Source of the DNA: Jiella pacifica | Lineage (GTDB): Bacteria; Pseudomonadota; Alphaproteobacteria; Rhizobiales; Rhizobiaceae | Reading direction: 5' to 3' | NCBI RefSeq assembly: GCF_010500815.1 | Contig: NZ_JAAAMG010000014.1 | Location: forward strand, 62,001-126,000 | Length of the DNA: 64,000 nucleotides | Part shown: positions 17,662-26,060 of the stretch, piece by piece | Layout of the letters: each line of letters starts with the position of its first letter | How positions within the stretch are numbered: the first letter of the stretch is position 1 | The notes under the pieces: model-generated | The model's database searches: none | The model's input: only the letters and a program-made list of their open reading frames with translations | Told to the model about the DNA's origin: nothing | Made by a program: the position numbers and the translations under genes

Positions 17662-20121
17662 TCAAGAGGCGATGCCGGCCTCGGCGAGGACGGCGAGGAT
17701 CGCCTTGCGATAGGCGACGAAGGCCGGGTCCGGCCCGATCGGCGCCGGCGGCTGCGGGACGGGGGGTGACGAGTCGACCACCGCCGCGGGTGCCCGCCGG
17801 GTGCCGCCCCGCACCGAATGCATCTTCCGCTCGGCCCAGACGATGACGTCGCGCACCTTCTGGCCGGCGAGGAACGGGTTCGCCTTGATCACGCCGGCGC
17901 CGACGACGGCGACGACCGCCGCTTCCGGATCGGCCGAGAGCACCTGGTTGGCCCCGTCCATGCCGAGGAAATGGGCGAGATAGAGCCGCCCCGCGGTGAT
18001 CCGATGGCCGCGCCTGACGAGATAAGCCTCGCCCTCCCGGGCAAGATTGCGGATCATCTCGCGCGACAGCGTCGGATCGTATCGAAGGTCGAGAATTTCC
18101 CGTGGCGAGAGGCTGCCGGCAAGGTCCGGCCGGTAGGTGCGGATCATCCGCAGCCAGGTCGAGGCGATGAACTGGCCGAGGCCGGTGGCGCTCGACAGGG
18201 GGTTCTTGGCGCGGGCATTGCCGCCGCTCTCCACCTTGACGATCCATGCGACGAGCTGATCGACGGCACCGGCCGCCGAGACCGCCGGCGCGGCATTGCC
18301 GGCAACAGCCGTGACGTCGGCGGAAACCGCGTGCTCGTTGGTGCCCAGAGGATTGATCGCCTCGCCGTCGGCATAGAGCTCGAAATGCAGGTGCGGCCCC
18401 GTCGACAGGCCGGTGGTGCCGACATAGCCGATCAGATCACCCGCCGCGAGCTTCTGCCCTGGTTTCAGCCCGGGCGCGAAGCGGCTGAGATGGGCATAGC
18501 GGGTCTCGCGCCCGCCGCCGTGATCGATTCGCACGAGATTGCCGTAGCCCTTCCCGTCCCCGGCATGAAGGAGAGTGCCGGCAAAGGCGGCATGGACCGC
18601 CGTTCCCCGCGGCGCCGCCCAGTCGACTCCCTTGTGGATGCGCACGGTCTTGAGGATCGGGTGCCGGCGCGGTCCGAAGGTGGAAGTCAGGACGCCCTCG
18701 ACCGGCACGACCATGCCGTTCGTCGCGGCGGCCCCGGATGACGTGCCGCTCGGGCCGGGCCTGCTCCGGCCGTCGTGACAGGCGGGGGCCTCGGTGGAGG
18801 GCCGGAACACGAAGCAGGCGAGCGGCCCTTCGCCCCGGCTGACGGCGGCGTAGCGCACGCCCGCCGCCCCGGCCAAGCCGTCGCCGGCAGGCTTGGCATC
18901 GTAGAGCAGGTCGAAGCGATCGTTCGGTGTCGCGATGGCGTCGAGGTCGTGATCCCGCGACAGAAGCATGATGGCTTCGCCGACCACCTCCATCGGCACG
19001 CCGTTGCGGATGCCGGTGGAATAGATCGCATCGAGCAGCCGGTACTGGCGCTCGCCGGGCGGCTCCTCTCCGGCCCTTCGCGCCAGATCGACCGCAGCGA
19101 AGGGATCGGCGCCGAGGGAAAAGCTGCCGCCGGTTTCGCGGGCCAGCGTGCCGAGATAGGTCTGGCCGGCATAGAGCGACAGTTGCGCGACGAGGAGCCT
19201 GGCGTAGCTGCTTGGCCGCAGCCCGCGGAGGCCGATCACCATGTCGGGCGCGAGTTCCTCGATCTTCAGGAGATCGCGGGCAGCCGCAGCGGCAGCCGAG
19301 GCGTCCTCAGGTTCGAAGCCACGCTCGCTCAGGAACCGGATGAGCGGCAGCGGCGCGAGTATCCGCTCGCCGAACGTCTCGGTCTCCGCGAAACGCTCGC
19401 TCTCCGGGCGCAGCCAGGCGAGGCTCGTCGTGTCCTCGATCCGGGTCTTCTCGAAGACCGGCAGGGGCGCTGTGCCTTGGTCGACGGTCTCGCCCCAACC
19501 GGCGCCCTCGGCATCCTCGATGCCGGCGCCTGCATTCAGCGGATCATTCCCCGCCGCCTCCTCGTCCTCCTCCCCGACCGCCAAGGCATCACCTTCGTCC
19601 AGCCCCGCCGGCGGGGCGTCGCGCTGGGCTTGAAAGAAGGCGAAGTCGGCCTGGCTGGAGGGGATCTGGACCATCAGCCGCTCGCCGACGCTGACCAGCC
19701 GGTCCGACAGGAGCATCAGTTTCGGCGATGAAACCGTTTCCGAAAGGCTCTCGGGCCGATCGACGACCCTCAGCCGGGACGCGGGCCCGGCCGCGCCGCC
19801 GAGCGTCACGATCAGCGGATCGCCGGGCAGGTCGAGCATCGTCGGCCCGGCGATGCCCGCCTCGTCGAGGTTGGCCTCGATTGCGATCTGCGCCGCACCG
19901 TCGTCCTCGACGGCGAGATTGAGTTCCGCGTCGATCGGAATCGTGTCGTTTGCCGGCACAAGGGCGTAGAGGGCCGCACCGAGGCACAGCACGGCGCAGA
20001 CCACTCCGGCGCCCAGCCGCTTTCGAACACGCCGCGCCGCGCGCTGGCGCCCTTGGTCGACACGGTCGCGGCGAAACGCCGGATCGATGCGGTGGGTCTC
20101 GGCTTCCTCGCGAACCGCCAT
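17662..20121 (-). CDS. M23 endopeptidase fused to a transglycosylase-like domain
   Basis: An 819-residue envelope protein. A membrane anchor (GAGVVCAVLCLGAALYALV) is near residue 40. A long middle region follows, then an M23 LytM domain with the zinc motifs HKGVD near residue 500 and HLHFE near 577. After it, at about residues 620-760, comes a lysozyme-like segment with the likely catalytic Glu in VKVESGGNARAKNP and the GLGQFIASTWLRM block seen in SLT transglycosylases. The protein could cut both peptide and glycan bonds of peptidoglycan, or one domain may only bind. Most rhizobial M23 proteins of this type end after the M23 domain, so the fusion is unusual. The C-terminal end is Pro-rich. 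Confidence 0.85.
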   Translation of the reverse strand: MAVREEAETHRIDPAFRRDRVDQGRQRAARRVRKRLGAGVVCAVLCLGAALYALVPANDTIPIDAELNLAVEDDGAAQIAIEANLDEAGIAGPTMLDLPGDPLIVTLGGAAGPASRLRVVDRPESLSETVSSPKLMLLSDRLVSVGERLMVQIPSSQADFAFFQAQRDAPPAGLDEGDALAVGEEDEEAAGNDPLNAGAGIEDAEGAGWGETVDQGTAPLPVFEKTRIEDTTSLAWLRPESERFAETETFGERILAPLPLIRFLSERGFEPEDASAAAAAARDLLKIEELAPDMVIGLRGLRPSSYARLLVAQLSLYAGQTYLGTLARETGGSFSLGADPFAAVDLARRAGEEPPGERQYRLLDAIYSTGIRNGVPMEVVGEAIMLLSRDHDLDAIATPNDRFDLLYDAKPAGDGLAGAAGVRYAAVSRGEGPLACFVFRPSTEAPACHDGRSRPGPSGTSSGAAATNGMVVPVEGVLTSTFGPRRHPILKTVRIHKGVDWAAPRGTAVHAAFAGTLLHAGDGKGYGNLVRIDHGGGRETRYAHLSRFAPGLKPGQKLAAGDLIGYVGTTGLSTGPHLHFELYADGEAINPLGTNEHAVSADVTAVAGNAAPAVSAAGAVDQLVAWIVKVESGGNARAKNPLSSATGLGQFIASTWLRMIRTYRPDLAGSLSPREILDLRYDPTLSREMIRNLAREGEAYLVRRGHRITAGRLYLAHFLGMDGANQVLSADPEAAVVAVVGAGVIKANPFLAGQKVRDVIVWAERKMHSVRGGTRRAPAAVVDSSPPVPQPPAPIGPDPAFVAYRKAILAVLAEAGIAS

Positions 20122-20364
20122 CGCCGCCTCAATCGAAAGCGCAGGGGCTCGTGGCCGCGCCCGGCGGGGCAGAGGCTCCCGGCGCGAGGCCGGCCGCCGG
20201 CGTCGGATCGATCGAGATCGGCGGGTTCGGGAGCAAGTTCGGCGTCCTTCAAGACCTCCGGAATGGCTGCCGATGCTAGCGCAGCACGAGATCGATTTCT
20301 ACCGATGATTGAATAAGACGAGTGGTCTGCGATCGGAGCCGAGGGCGGGTGTGCGGCACGCCGA

Positions 20365-20850
20365 TCACGAGCGCGGCGACAGGAACAGCGTCCAGCGCGG
20401 CACCGCCTCGGTGTCGACCTCCAGGAACTTTGCCGGGCGGTAGCCCCGCTGGAAGCAGGCTTCGGTGCCGGCGATCTCGAAGCTCTTCGCGCCGACGCAC
20501 ATGTCGGTCGAACCATAGAGCACCGGGCGCCCGAAGACGTCTTCGGCATGGACATAGACGTAGCGGGCGGACAGTTCGTCGCGGATGGTGGTGGCACACC
20601 GGTTTGCGCCGACGATCCACCAGCCTCGGGTCGAAAAGCCGTCGCCGGCGTCGCGTCCGATGGCGACGTTGACGACGTCGAGGGACTGGTTGCAGACGAC
20701 GAACTGGGCCTCGGCCGCTCCTGCCGGCAACAGGCCCGCGGCAAGGACTGCCGCGCCGGCGAGGGCCGGCGAGCTTCCGCTGCGTCGGCGGCGGCCTGGA
20801 CATTCCAGGACATGCGCAGTTGCCGTCCGATCCCTACGCGACAGCGCCAT
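20365..20850 (-). CDS. DUF1036 exported protein
   Basis: A 161-residue protein with an Ala-rich signal sequence (AGAAVLAAGLLPAGAAEA) and a DUF1036 domain: FVVCNQSLDVVNVAIGRD, FSTRGWWIVGANRCATTI, FLEVDTEAVPRWTLFL. Four or more cysteines suggest periplasmic disulfides. Function is unknown. The ATG at 20850 has AAGGA 12 bases upstream; the frame remains open further back but that part crosses the divergent promoter region. It diverges from the Exb/Ton-like operon. Confidence 0.82.
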   Translation of the reverse strand: MALSRRDRTATAHVLECPGRRRRSGSSPALAGAAVLAAGLLPAGAAEAQFVVCNQSLDVVNVAIGRDAGDGFSTRGWWIVGANRCATTIRDELSARYVYVHAEDVFGRPVLYGSTDMCVGAKSFEIAGTEACFQRGYRPAKFLEVDTEAVPRWTLFLSPRS

Positions 20851-21004
20851 GGGAAATCTGTATCCTTCAAGGCCAGCGTGATAGAGGTTTCTATCAAAGG
20901 TTGATGACGGGTTCCAGAGAGAGGGCGTGAGCGGCAGGATGAAGATCAGGGTCAATTCAGGCAGCGTATCGAACCGGCAACCGGCCGGGCGGAGGAATTT
21001 CGCG

Positions 21005-21535
21005 ATGGTCATCCGGCAGTTCGTTCGGACGACAGCGGCCGTCGCACCGGCCGCGCTTCTCGTCGCCGGTCTGGCGCTCGGCGCAGGAAGCGCTCTCGCC
21101 CAGGAGAGCGGCGCCGCGACGCAGGGCGCAGAGACAGGTGAGGCTCAGACCGGCGGCACCGAGGCCGGCGCGCCGCCGGCAGCGCAGAGCGGTCTCGGCC
21201 TCGAACTCAACAACGCGGTCGACGACGCCGGCCTCTGCCGCCTGTCCTACGTCGCGGTGAACGACACGGGCCAGCCGCTCGCAAAGGTCTCCTACGACGT
21301 CGTCGTCTTCGACCAGAACGGCCAGGTCTCGCAGTTCCTCGTCCTGCAGTTCGGGCAGCTTCCCGCCGGCAAGACCAAGGTGGTGCAGTTCGATCTTGCC
21401 GATCAGCCCTGCGCCGGGATCTCGCGCATCCTCGTCAACGACATCGCCGAATGCGAGACGAGCCAGGGCAGCGCCGGCATCTGCATGGAGGCGCTCCGCC
21501 CGACGTCGCGCACCGCCATCACCTTCGACACGTAA
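21005..21535 (+). CDS. Periplasmic protein, first gene of the Exb/Ton-like operon
   Basis: A 176-residue exported protein with signal peptide (APAALLVAGLALGAGSALAQ) and an acidic Gly/Ala linker before a compact beta-rich domain: LCRLSYVAVNDTGQPLAKVSY, VVVFDQNGQVSQFLVLQF, LPAGKTKVVQFDLADQPC. Four cysteines in the mature domain could form disulfides. I do not recognise an enzyme motif; similar proteins seem to accompany ExbB/ExbD-like genes in other Hyphomicrobiales. GGAGGA lies just upstream of the ATG at 21005. Only 18 bases separate it from the ExbB-like gene, so it is probably cotranscribed and may be the client or partner of the complex. Confidence 0.75.
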   Translation: MVIRQFVRTTAAVAPAALLVAGLALGAGSALAQESGAATQGAETGEAQTGGTEAGAPPAAQSGLGLELNNAVDDAGLCRLSYVAVNDTGQPLAKVSYDVVVFDQNGQVSQFLVLQFGQLPAGKTKVVQFDLADQPCAGISRILVNDIAECETSQGSAGICMEALRPTSRTAITFDT

Positions 21536-21553
21536 GGGAGCGGCGGCAGCGCC

Positions 21554-22249
21554 ATGTGGGAGATCATCGCCTCGCAGCTCCGCTCCAGCGCCGGCCCGAT
21601 CCTCGTCGTTCTCGTGCTCCTGTCGATCGCCGGCCTTGCCGTGTCGATCGTCAAGGCGATCGAGTTCCGGCGGGCCGGGATCGGCAGGCCCAGCGAGAGC
21701 CGGTCTTTCGCCGGCAACGCCGGCCGGGCGCCGTTGCTGCGCGCCAACGTCCTCGCTGCAGCCAAAGGCGCCCTATCCGAAGCCCCGCCCGGGCCGGAAA
21801 GCCGCGAGCGCGCCGGCGCGCTGGCCGAGGAGGCGGCGATCGAGGGCCTTTCGCGGCTTTCGCGGCATCTGCCGTTTCTCGACGCAATCGTCCAGGCCGC
21901 GCCGATGCTCGGCCTGCTCGGCACGGTCTTCGGCATGATCGAGGTGTTCTTCACCATGTCCGGGACGCAAGGGGCGATCGATCCGGCGCTCCTGTCCGCC
22001 GGCATCTTTGCGGCCCTGATCACGACTGCCGCAGGGCTCGTCGTCGCCATCCCGTTCTTCTTCGCCGCCGCCTATTTCGACGCCGCGCTCGAAACCGAGA
22101 CGCGGGCGATCGAGGGACTGATCCTCCGGGCGATCCACGGTGACGCGCCGCGCAGCGCGGCCTATTCGCGCCGACGCCTTGCGACGATCCCGTCCGACGA
22201 GGAAACCGCGAGCGGCGACCTCGACCGGGCGCTCGCCCGGCCGCGCTGA
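21554..22249 (+). CDS. ExbB/TolQ/MotA-family proton-channel subunit
   Basis: A 231-residue inner-membrane protein with three hydrophobic segments. The second carries APMLGLLGTVFGMIEVFF and the third TTAAGLVVAIPFFFAAAYF, matching the conserved transmembrane motifs of ExbB and TolQ. Such proteins form a pentamer around an ExbD or TolR dimer and use proton flow to drive a TonB or TolA protein. Gene order (ExbB-like, ExbD-like, ExbD-like, TonB-like) supports a complete motor. It is not clearly TolQ, since no pal, tolB or ybgC is adjacent. A shorter N-terminal loop and an Arg-rich tail are seen. Confidence 0.87.
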   Translation: MWEIIASQLRSSAGPILVVLVLLSIAGLAVSIVKAIEFRRAGIGRPSESRSFAGNAGRAPLLRANVLAAAKGALSEAPPGPESRERAGALAEEAAIEGLSRLSRHLPFLDAIVQAAPMLGLLGTVFGMIEVFFTMSGTQGAIDPALLSAGIFAALITTAAGLVVAIPFFFAAAYFDAALETETRAIEGLILRAIHGDAPRSAAYSRRRLATIPSDEETASGDLDRALARPR

Positions 22250-22252
22250 TCC

Positions 22253-22705
22253 ATGCGCCGGCCGCGGGCAAGAGCACGACGAGGCTTCGTCCTGACGCCG
22301 CTCGTCGACGTGATCTTTCTCCTTGTGATCTTCTTCGCCCTGTCCTCGCGCATCGCCCCCTTCGGCCTGATCCCCGTCAGCGGACAGGGGCGTGCGACCG
22401 TCGGCGGCAACGGCACCGAGACGACGCCCCGTTCCGTGGCACCGGCCGACGAGACCCTCGTCGTCCTGCGCGGAAGGGCGCGGCTCGGATCGCGCGTCCT
22501 TGCGCTCGACGCGCTTCGACCGGCGGCCATCCGGATGCGCGAAGCCGGCACCCGGTCGGTCCTTCTCCTGACCGCACGGAGCGCCCGCACCGAGGATGTC
22601 GCCAGGGCTCTCGATGCGCTCCAGCGCGCCGGCGTCGAAAACGTCCGTCTGATCGCGGCGCCAGCCGCAAGCGCCGAGACCGGCGGTGGGGAGGCTTCGC
22701 CATGA
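22253..22705 (+). CDS. ExbD/TolR-family protein 1 (channel Asp present)
   Basis: A 150-residue protein with one N-terminal transmembrane helix (LTPLVDVIFLLVIFFAL), a periplasmic domain and an Ala/Gly-rich end. The Asp in LVDVIF corresponds to the protonatable Asp25 of ExbD. It starts three bases after the ExbB-like stop and overlaps the next ExbD-like gene by four bases. It should pair with the ExbB-like protein to form the ion channel. Confidence 0.85.
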   Translation: MRRPRARARRGFVLTPLVDVIFLLVIFFALSSRIAPFGLIPVSGQGRATVGGNGTETTPRSVAPADETLVVLRGRARLGSRVLALDALRPAAIRMREAGTRSVLLLTARSARTEDVARALDALQRAGVENVRLIAAPAASAETGGGEASP

Positions 22706-23151
22706 GCCTCCGACGCTCCGCTGCGAGCCGGGTTCTGCGGCCCGCCCGCCGCCGCCCCCGAGCCGATCCGGCCATGCCGACGATCAACATCGTCTTCCTC
22801 CTCCTCCTGTTCTTCCTCCTCGCCGGCACGCTCACCGCGCCGGGCGAGAGCGAGATCGACCCGGCAAGGGTCGGCGCCGAGGCCGGCGAGCGCCTGCCGC
22901 GACCGCTGCTGGCGATCACCGAGGACGGGGCGCTCAGCCTCGACGGGCGGACGATCGCCCGCGCCGAACTCGCCGAGGCGATCGCCGGGCTCACCGCGCC
23001 GGACGGCGGCGACACACCGATCCTCTACGTGCTGGCGGCGCGCGACCTCGCGGGAAGCGTTCTCGTCCAGATCCTCGGCGAGGCTTCGGCCGCCGGCGCC
23101 GCGACGAGCCTCGTCGTCCTCAATGCCGGCGGCGGGCAGGCCTCGCCATGA
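22702..23151 (+). CDS. ExbD/TolR-family protein 2 (Asp replaced by Asn)
   Basis: A 149-residue ExbD-like protein. Its transmembrane segment MPTINIVFLLLLFFLLAG aligns with that of ExbD, but the channel Asp is an Asn. The N-terminal cytoplasmic part is strongly basic (RRSAASRVLRPARRRPRA). The periplasmic domain is of usual size. Start and stop overlap both neighbours by four bases (ATGA), so translation is coupled. It probably forms a heterodimer with the Asp-bearing ExbD1; it cannot carry the proton itself if the family mechanism holds. Confidence 0.82.
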   Translation: MSLRRSAASRVLRPARRRPRADPAMPTINIVFLLLLFFLLAGTLTAPGESEIDPARVGAEAGERLPRPLLAITEDGALSLDGRTIARAELAEAIAGLTAPDGGDTPILYVLAARDLAGSVLVQILGEASAAGAATSLVVLNAGGGQASP

Positions 23152-26015
23152 GGGCGCAGACTCGGCTCTGGGCGGCGGCCGGCGGCCTGTCGCTCGCCAT
23201 CCATGCCGGGCTCGGAGCGCTGGCCCTCGCGCTCATGCCCGAGACGGGGCGGCAACCGGCGAAAGAAACCGCGATCACCATCGAAGAGATCGAGACCAGA
23301 ACCACCAGCCTCACGCCGGCCCGCGCAACGAGAGCCCATCCCGCCCCCGCCGGCAGGGTGGATCCGGTGCGATCCGAGGCGCAGGCCCTGTCCGCCACGG
23401 CGCCGGCGAGCCGGGCAGACCGTGTGCCACCGACGTCGATCGACCCGCTGGGCCACGCCTCGGCAGAGACGTTGTCGGCGGCCGCGCCGCAAAAGCAACT
23501 TCGGCCGGACGATGCCGGACAGCAACCCGTCACGCTCGGTCCGTCGGCATCGATCGCGCCCGTGCCGAACGAGCCGATCCCCGCCCATGAAAGCCGTCCG
23601 CAGTCGACCGAACTCGCCGCCGTTCAGCCTGACACGGCCACGACGAACACTGCCAGACCGTCGCCTCCCGTCCCGGAGCCCGAGACAGCCGCCCCCGCCG
23701 CGCCGAAGGCGGTCGCTGCGGCCGAATTGCGGGGGATCGTCGCTCGCCCGGCGGCGCCCTTGCCGGTCGAATCTGCCGCGCCTCGGCCACTCGCGACGTC
23801 GCCGAGCGAAGCAGTCGCTGCGACGACCCGCCTCGCCGAGGTGGCAACGCCCGCCAGCCCGGAAGAACTTGCCGGGACGGCGCCAGGCACGGCGGCCACG
23901 AGAGCCTCGCCGGAACAGTTGTCGCCTTCATCCACGAACGAAAATTCTGCCGCCGAAACCGTGCGTCCTGCCCCCGCCGAATCCGCCAAGCTCGAACCGC
24001 AATCGCCCGAACCGACCGCGGCCGTTCGGCCGGCTGAATCTCCTCCGAGGCCGATGATTGCCGCGAGGACGCGGCCAAGCGCAATCGAGGCCGCCGGCGG
24101 CAGCGGAAACATCCTGGTCCCGCCGAAGTCGCCGGAACGAGCGGAGACCGTCATGGAGGTCGCGCGAGAGCTTTCACCGACGGGCCCCGGACCAGCTCTA
24201 CAGGCGGCCGAAGCTGGCGATATGGCGTCCCCGGTCCTGCCCCGGGTCCTGAGGACGGAAACCGGCGCGGAGACGCCGGCGACTCCCCTCTCGCCGCGCA
24301 TGGCGGCTCGAGTTGGAGCAGCGCCACCGGAGGCCTCGTCGCCCGCACCGATCGCCTTGGCGCAGTCCACCGGCGCCGGTCCGGTGCTGACGGCGAAACG
24401 CGCCGACGAGAGTGCGACGATCTTTTTGCCCCACCCGGTAGAGCAGCCTCGACCTCAAGAGGTCGAGGCCAGTGGGTCTTTCGAGCCGCTCGCGTCACGA
24501 AGGCCGCAACCGGGCCTGGCCGTTTCGGCGGCCACCCTCGCAGCGGCGGACGCCGAGACGATGGCCCTTGCAGCGGCGTCTCCCGTCGTTCCGCCGGCGA
24601 GACGGCGCCCCTCGCCCGTCGCCGCGGCCCGTCCGAGGCCGGCATCATCCGGGCGTCAGGACGAAACCCTGCTGGTCGGTGAGACGGCGGTGGGAACGAT
24701 GGCCCCGAGAGCGGCCCCGAAGGAGCCGCCCGACTTGCCGGCGCCGACGATTCTCGACGGGCGAGCCGACCCGGCCGTGCGGGTGGCCGCGTCAGCCGCC
24801 GTCCCCGGCCGTCTCGCGGAGGCGAAAGGGGCGGCGGCCGAAGCGGTGCCTCCCGCGCCCTTGACCGGTAACGTCTCGGGTGGAGCGATCGTCCCGCGGG
24901 TGACGGCCGAAGTCGCCACCGCTTCGGATGCGCCCGACATCGCTCCGGAAGTGACGGCCGGCGCTGCCGCCACTCCGACTTCGGGGCTGCTGGCTGTCGT
25001 CCCGCGGGTCGGTGCCGATGCGGCCGCCGCTTCGACGCCGGGGCGTCTCGCCGTCGCTCCGCGGGCCCCTGCAGGTTCGATACTGGCCGCTTCGACACCT
25101 GCCGCCGACCTGGCGGCGTCGACCGCGCCGGTCATCCAGCCGCCCCAAACGGAACCGGCCAAGGCCGCCGCCGCGGTCTCCGCCTCCGTTTCCGGCAGGT
25201 TCGCACCGGTCGAGCCCAGCCAGGTCGCCTCCGCACGACCCGGCCGGATCGCGCCCGCCCCAGCGGCCCGTCGCGAAGAGGCCGAGCTGGCCGCGCTGTC
25301 GCCCCGCCGCCCGCAGACGATCGCCGGAACGCCGGGAGGCACGCATGAGCAGGCGCAAAGCGACGACGACGGGCCGCAGGCGACGCTCGCCGAGCTCGTC
25401 GCCGCCTATCCCGGGGGCAATTGCTTCGCCGCCTTGACGGAGGCCGGCAAGGCCGCCGGCGAGTTCCGCATCACCGCGCTCTCGGACGATCAGGGCCGGC
25501 TCGAGGACTTTGCCGACACCCTCATCGAGCAATCGCCGAAAGAGGCCTTCCGCCGCGTCTATATCGACGGCGGCGAAGTCGCCGAGGCGCAATGCCGCGC
25601 CCTCGCCTCGCTGCCGGACATGCCGGGCTATCCAGCCTATGGCCTGACGCTGGAGCTCGACCAGCGCCGGATCGTCAGCGGCAGGACGCTCGCCGGCGGC
25701 ATCGCCGGCGTGCCGGCGGGGGACACGCTCGACCTTCTCCTCGTCGACGACGAAGGCCTCGTGCAGTCGCTCTCGAGCTACCTCACCCGGAAGGGCGCCA
25801 CGGCAAGGTTCGAAGTGCCCGTCACCGCCTCGGGTCCCGAGACCCGCACGGCGCAGATCCTGATCGCCCTGACCCTGCCCGAAGCGCTGATCCATGCCGA
25901 CGGCGCAGGCGGCGAGCCGGCCGGCCCGTTCTTCGAGGAGCTGGCCGAAACGCTGGCGGCAAAGGGCCTGAAGGGCGAGTTTGCCGTCGACCACTTCCTC
26001 GTCAGGCCGAGATAG
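23148..26015 (+). CDS. Very long TonB-like energy transducer with novel C-terminal domain
   Basis: A 955-residue protein. The N-terminal helix reads GGLSLAIHAGLGALALALM and keeps the S-x3-H motif (S15, H19) that TonB needs to couple to ExbB/ExbD. About 700 residues of Ala/Pro/Glu-rich linker follow, including an imperfect repeat (PRVTAEVATAS, PRVGADAAAAS). The last 210 residues form a compact domain: YPGGNCFAAL, RRVYIDGGEVAEAQCRAL, DTLDLLLVDDEGLVQSLSSYL. It lacks the TonB C-terminal fold; from memory it resembles C-terminal domains of some rhizobial Ser/Thr kinases. It overlaps ExbD2 by four bases and ends the operon. Role as force transmitter is inferred from context and the N-terminal motif. 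Confidence 0.8.
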   Translation: MRAQTRLWAAAGGLSLAIHAGLGALALALMPETGRQPAKETAITIEEIETRTTSLTPARATRAHPAPAGRVDPVRSEAQALSATAPASRADRVPPTSIDPLGHASAETLSAAAPQKQLRPDDAGQQPVTLGPSASIAPVPNEPIPAHESRPQSTELAAVQPDTATTNTARPSPPVPEPETAAPAAPKAVAAAELRGIVARPAAPLPVESAAPRPLATSPSEAVAATTRLAEVATPASPEELAGTAPGTAATRASPEQLSPSSTNENSAAETVRPAPAESAKLEPQSPEPTAAVRPAESPPRPMIAARTRPSAIEAAGGSGNILVPPKSPERAETVMEVARELSPTGPGPALQAAEAGDMASPVLPRVLRTETGAETPATPLSPRMAARVGAAPPEASSPAPIALAQSTGAGPVLTAKRADESATIFLPHPVEQPRPQEVEASGSFEPLASRRPQPGLAVSAATLAAADAETMALAAASPVVPPARRRPSPVAAARPRPASSGRQDETLLVGETAVGTMAPRAAPKEPPDLPAPTILDGRADPAVRVAASAAVPGRLAEAKGAAAEAVPPAPLTGNVSGGAIVPRVTAEVATASDAPDIAPEVTAGAAATPTSGLLAVVPRVGADAAAASTPGRLAVAPRAPAGSILAASTPAADLAASTAPVIQPPQTEPAKAAAAVSASVSGRFAPVEPSQVASARPGRIAPAPAARREEAELAALSPRRPQTIAGTPGGTHEQAQSDDDGPQATLAELVAAYPGGNCFAALTEAGKAAGEFRITALSDDQGRLEDFADTLIEQSPKEAFRRVYIDGGEVAEAQCRALASLPDMPGYPAYGLTLELDQRRIVSGRTLAGGIAGVPAGDTLDLLLVDDEGLVQSLSSYLTRKGATARFEVPVTASGPETRTAQILIALTLPEALIHADGAGGEPAGPFFEELAETLAAKGLKGEFAVDHFLVRPR

Positions 26016-26060
26016 CGTCGACGGGCAACGACACCGGCACGCCCGTCACCGCCTCGCCGA

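Noticed and set aside
22686-23147. Open frame extension ahead of the TonB-like protein
   Set aside because: It overlaps both ExbD genes; the ATG at 23148 is coupled by ATGA and starts the transmembrane segment.
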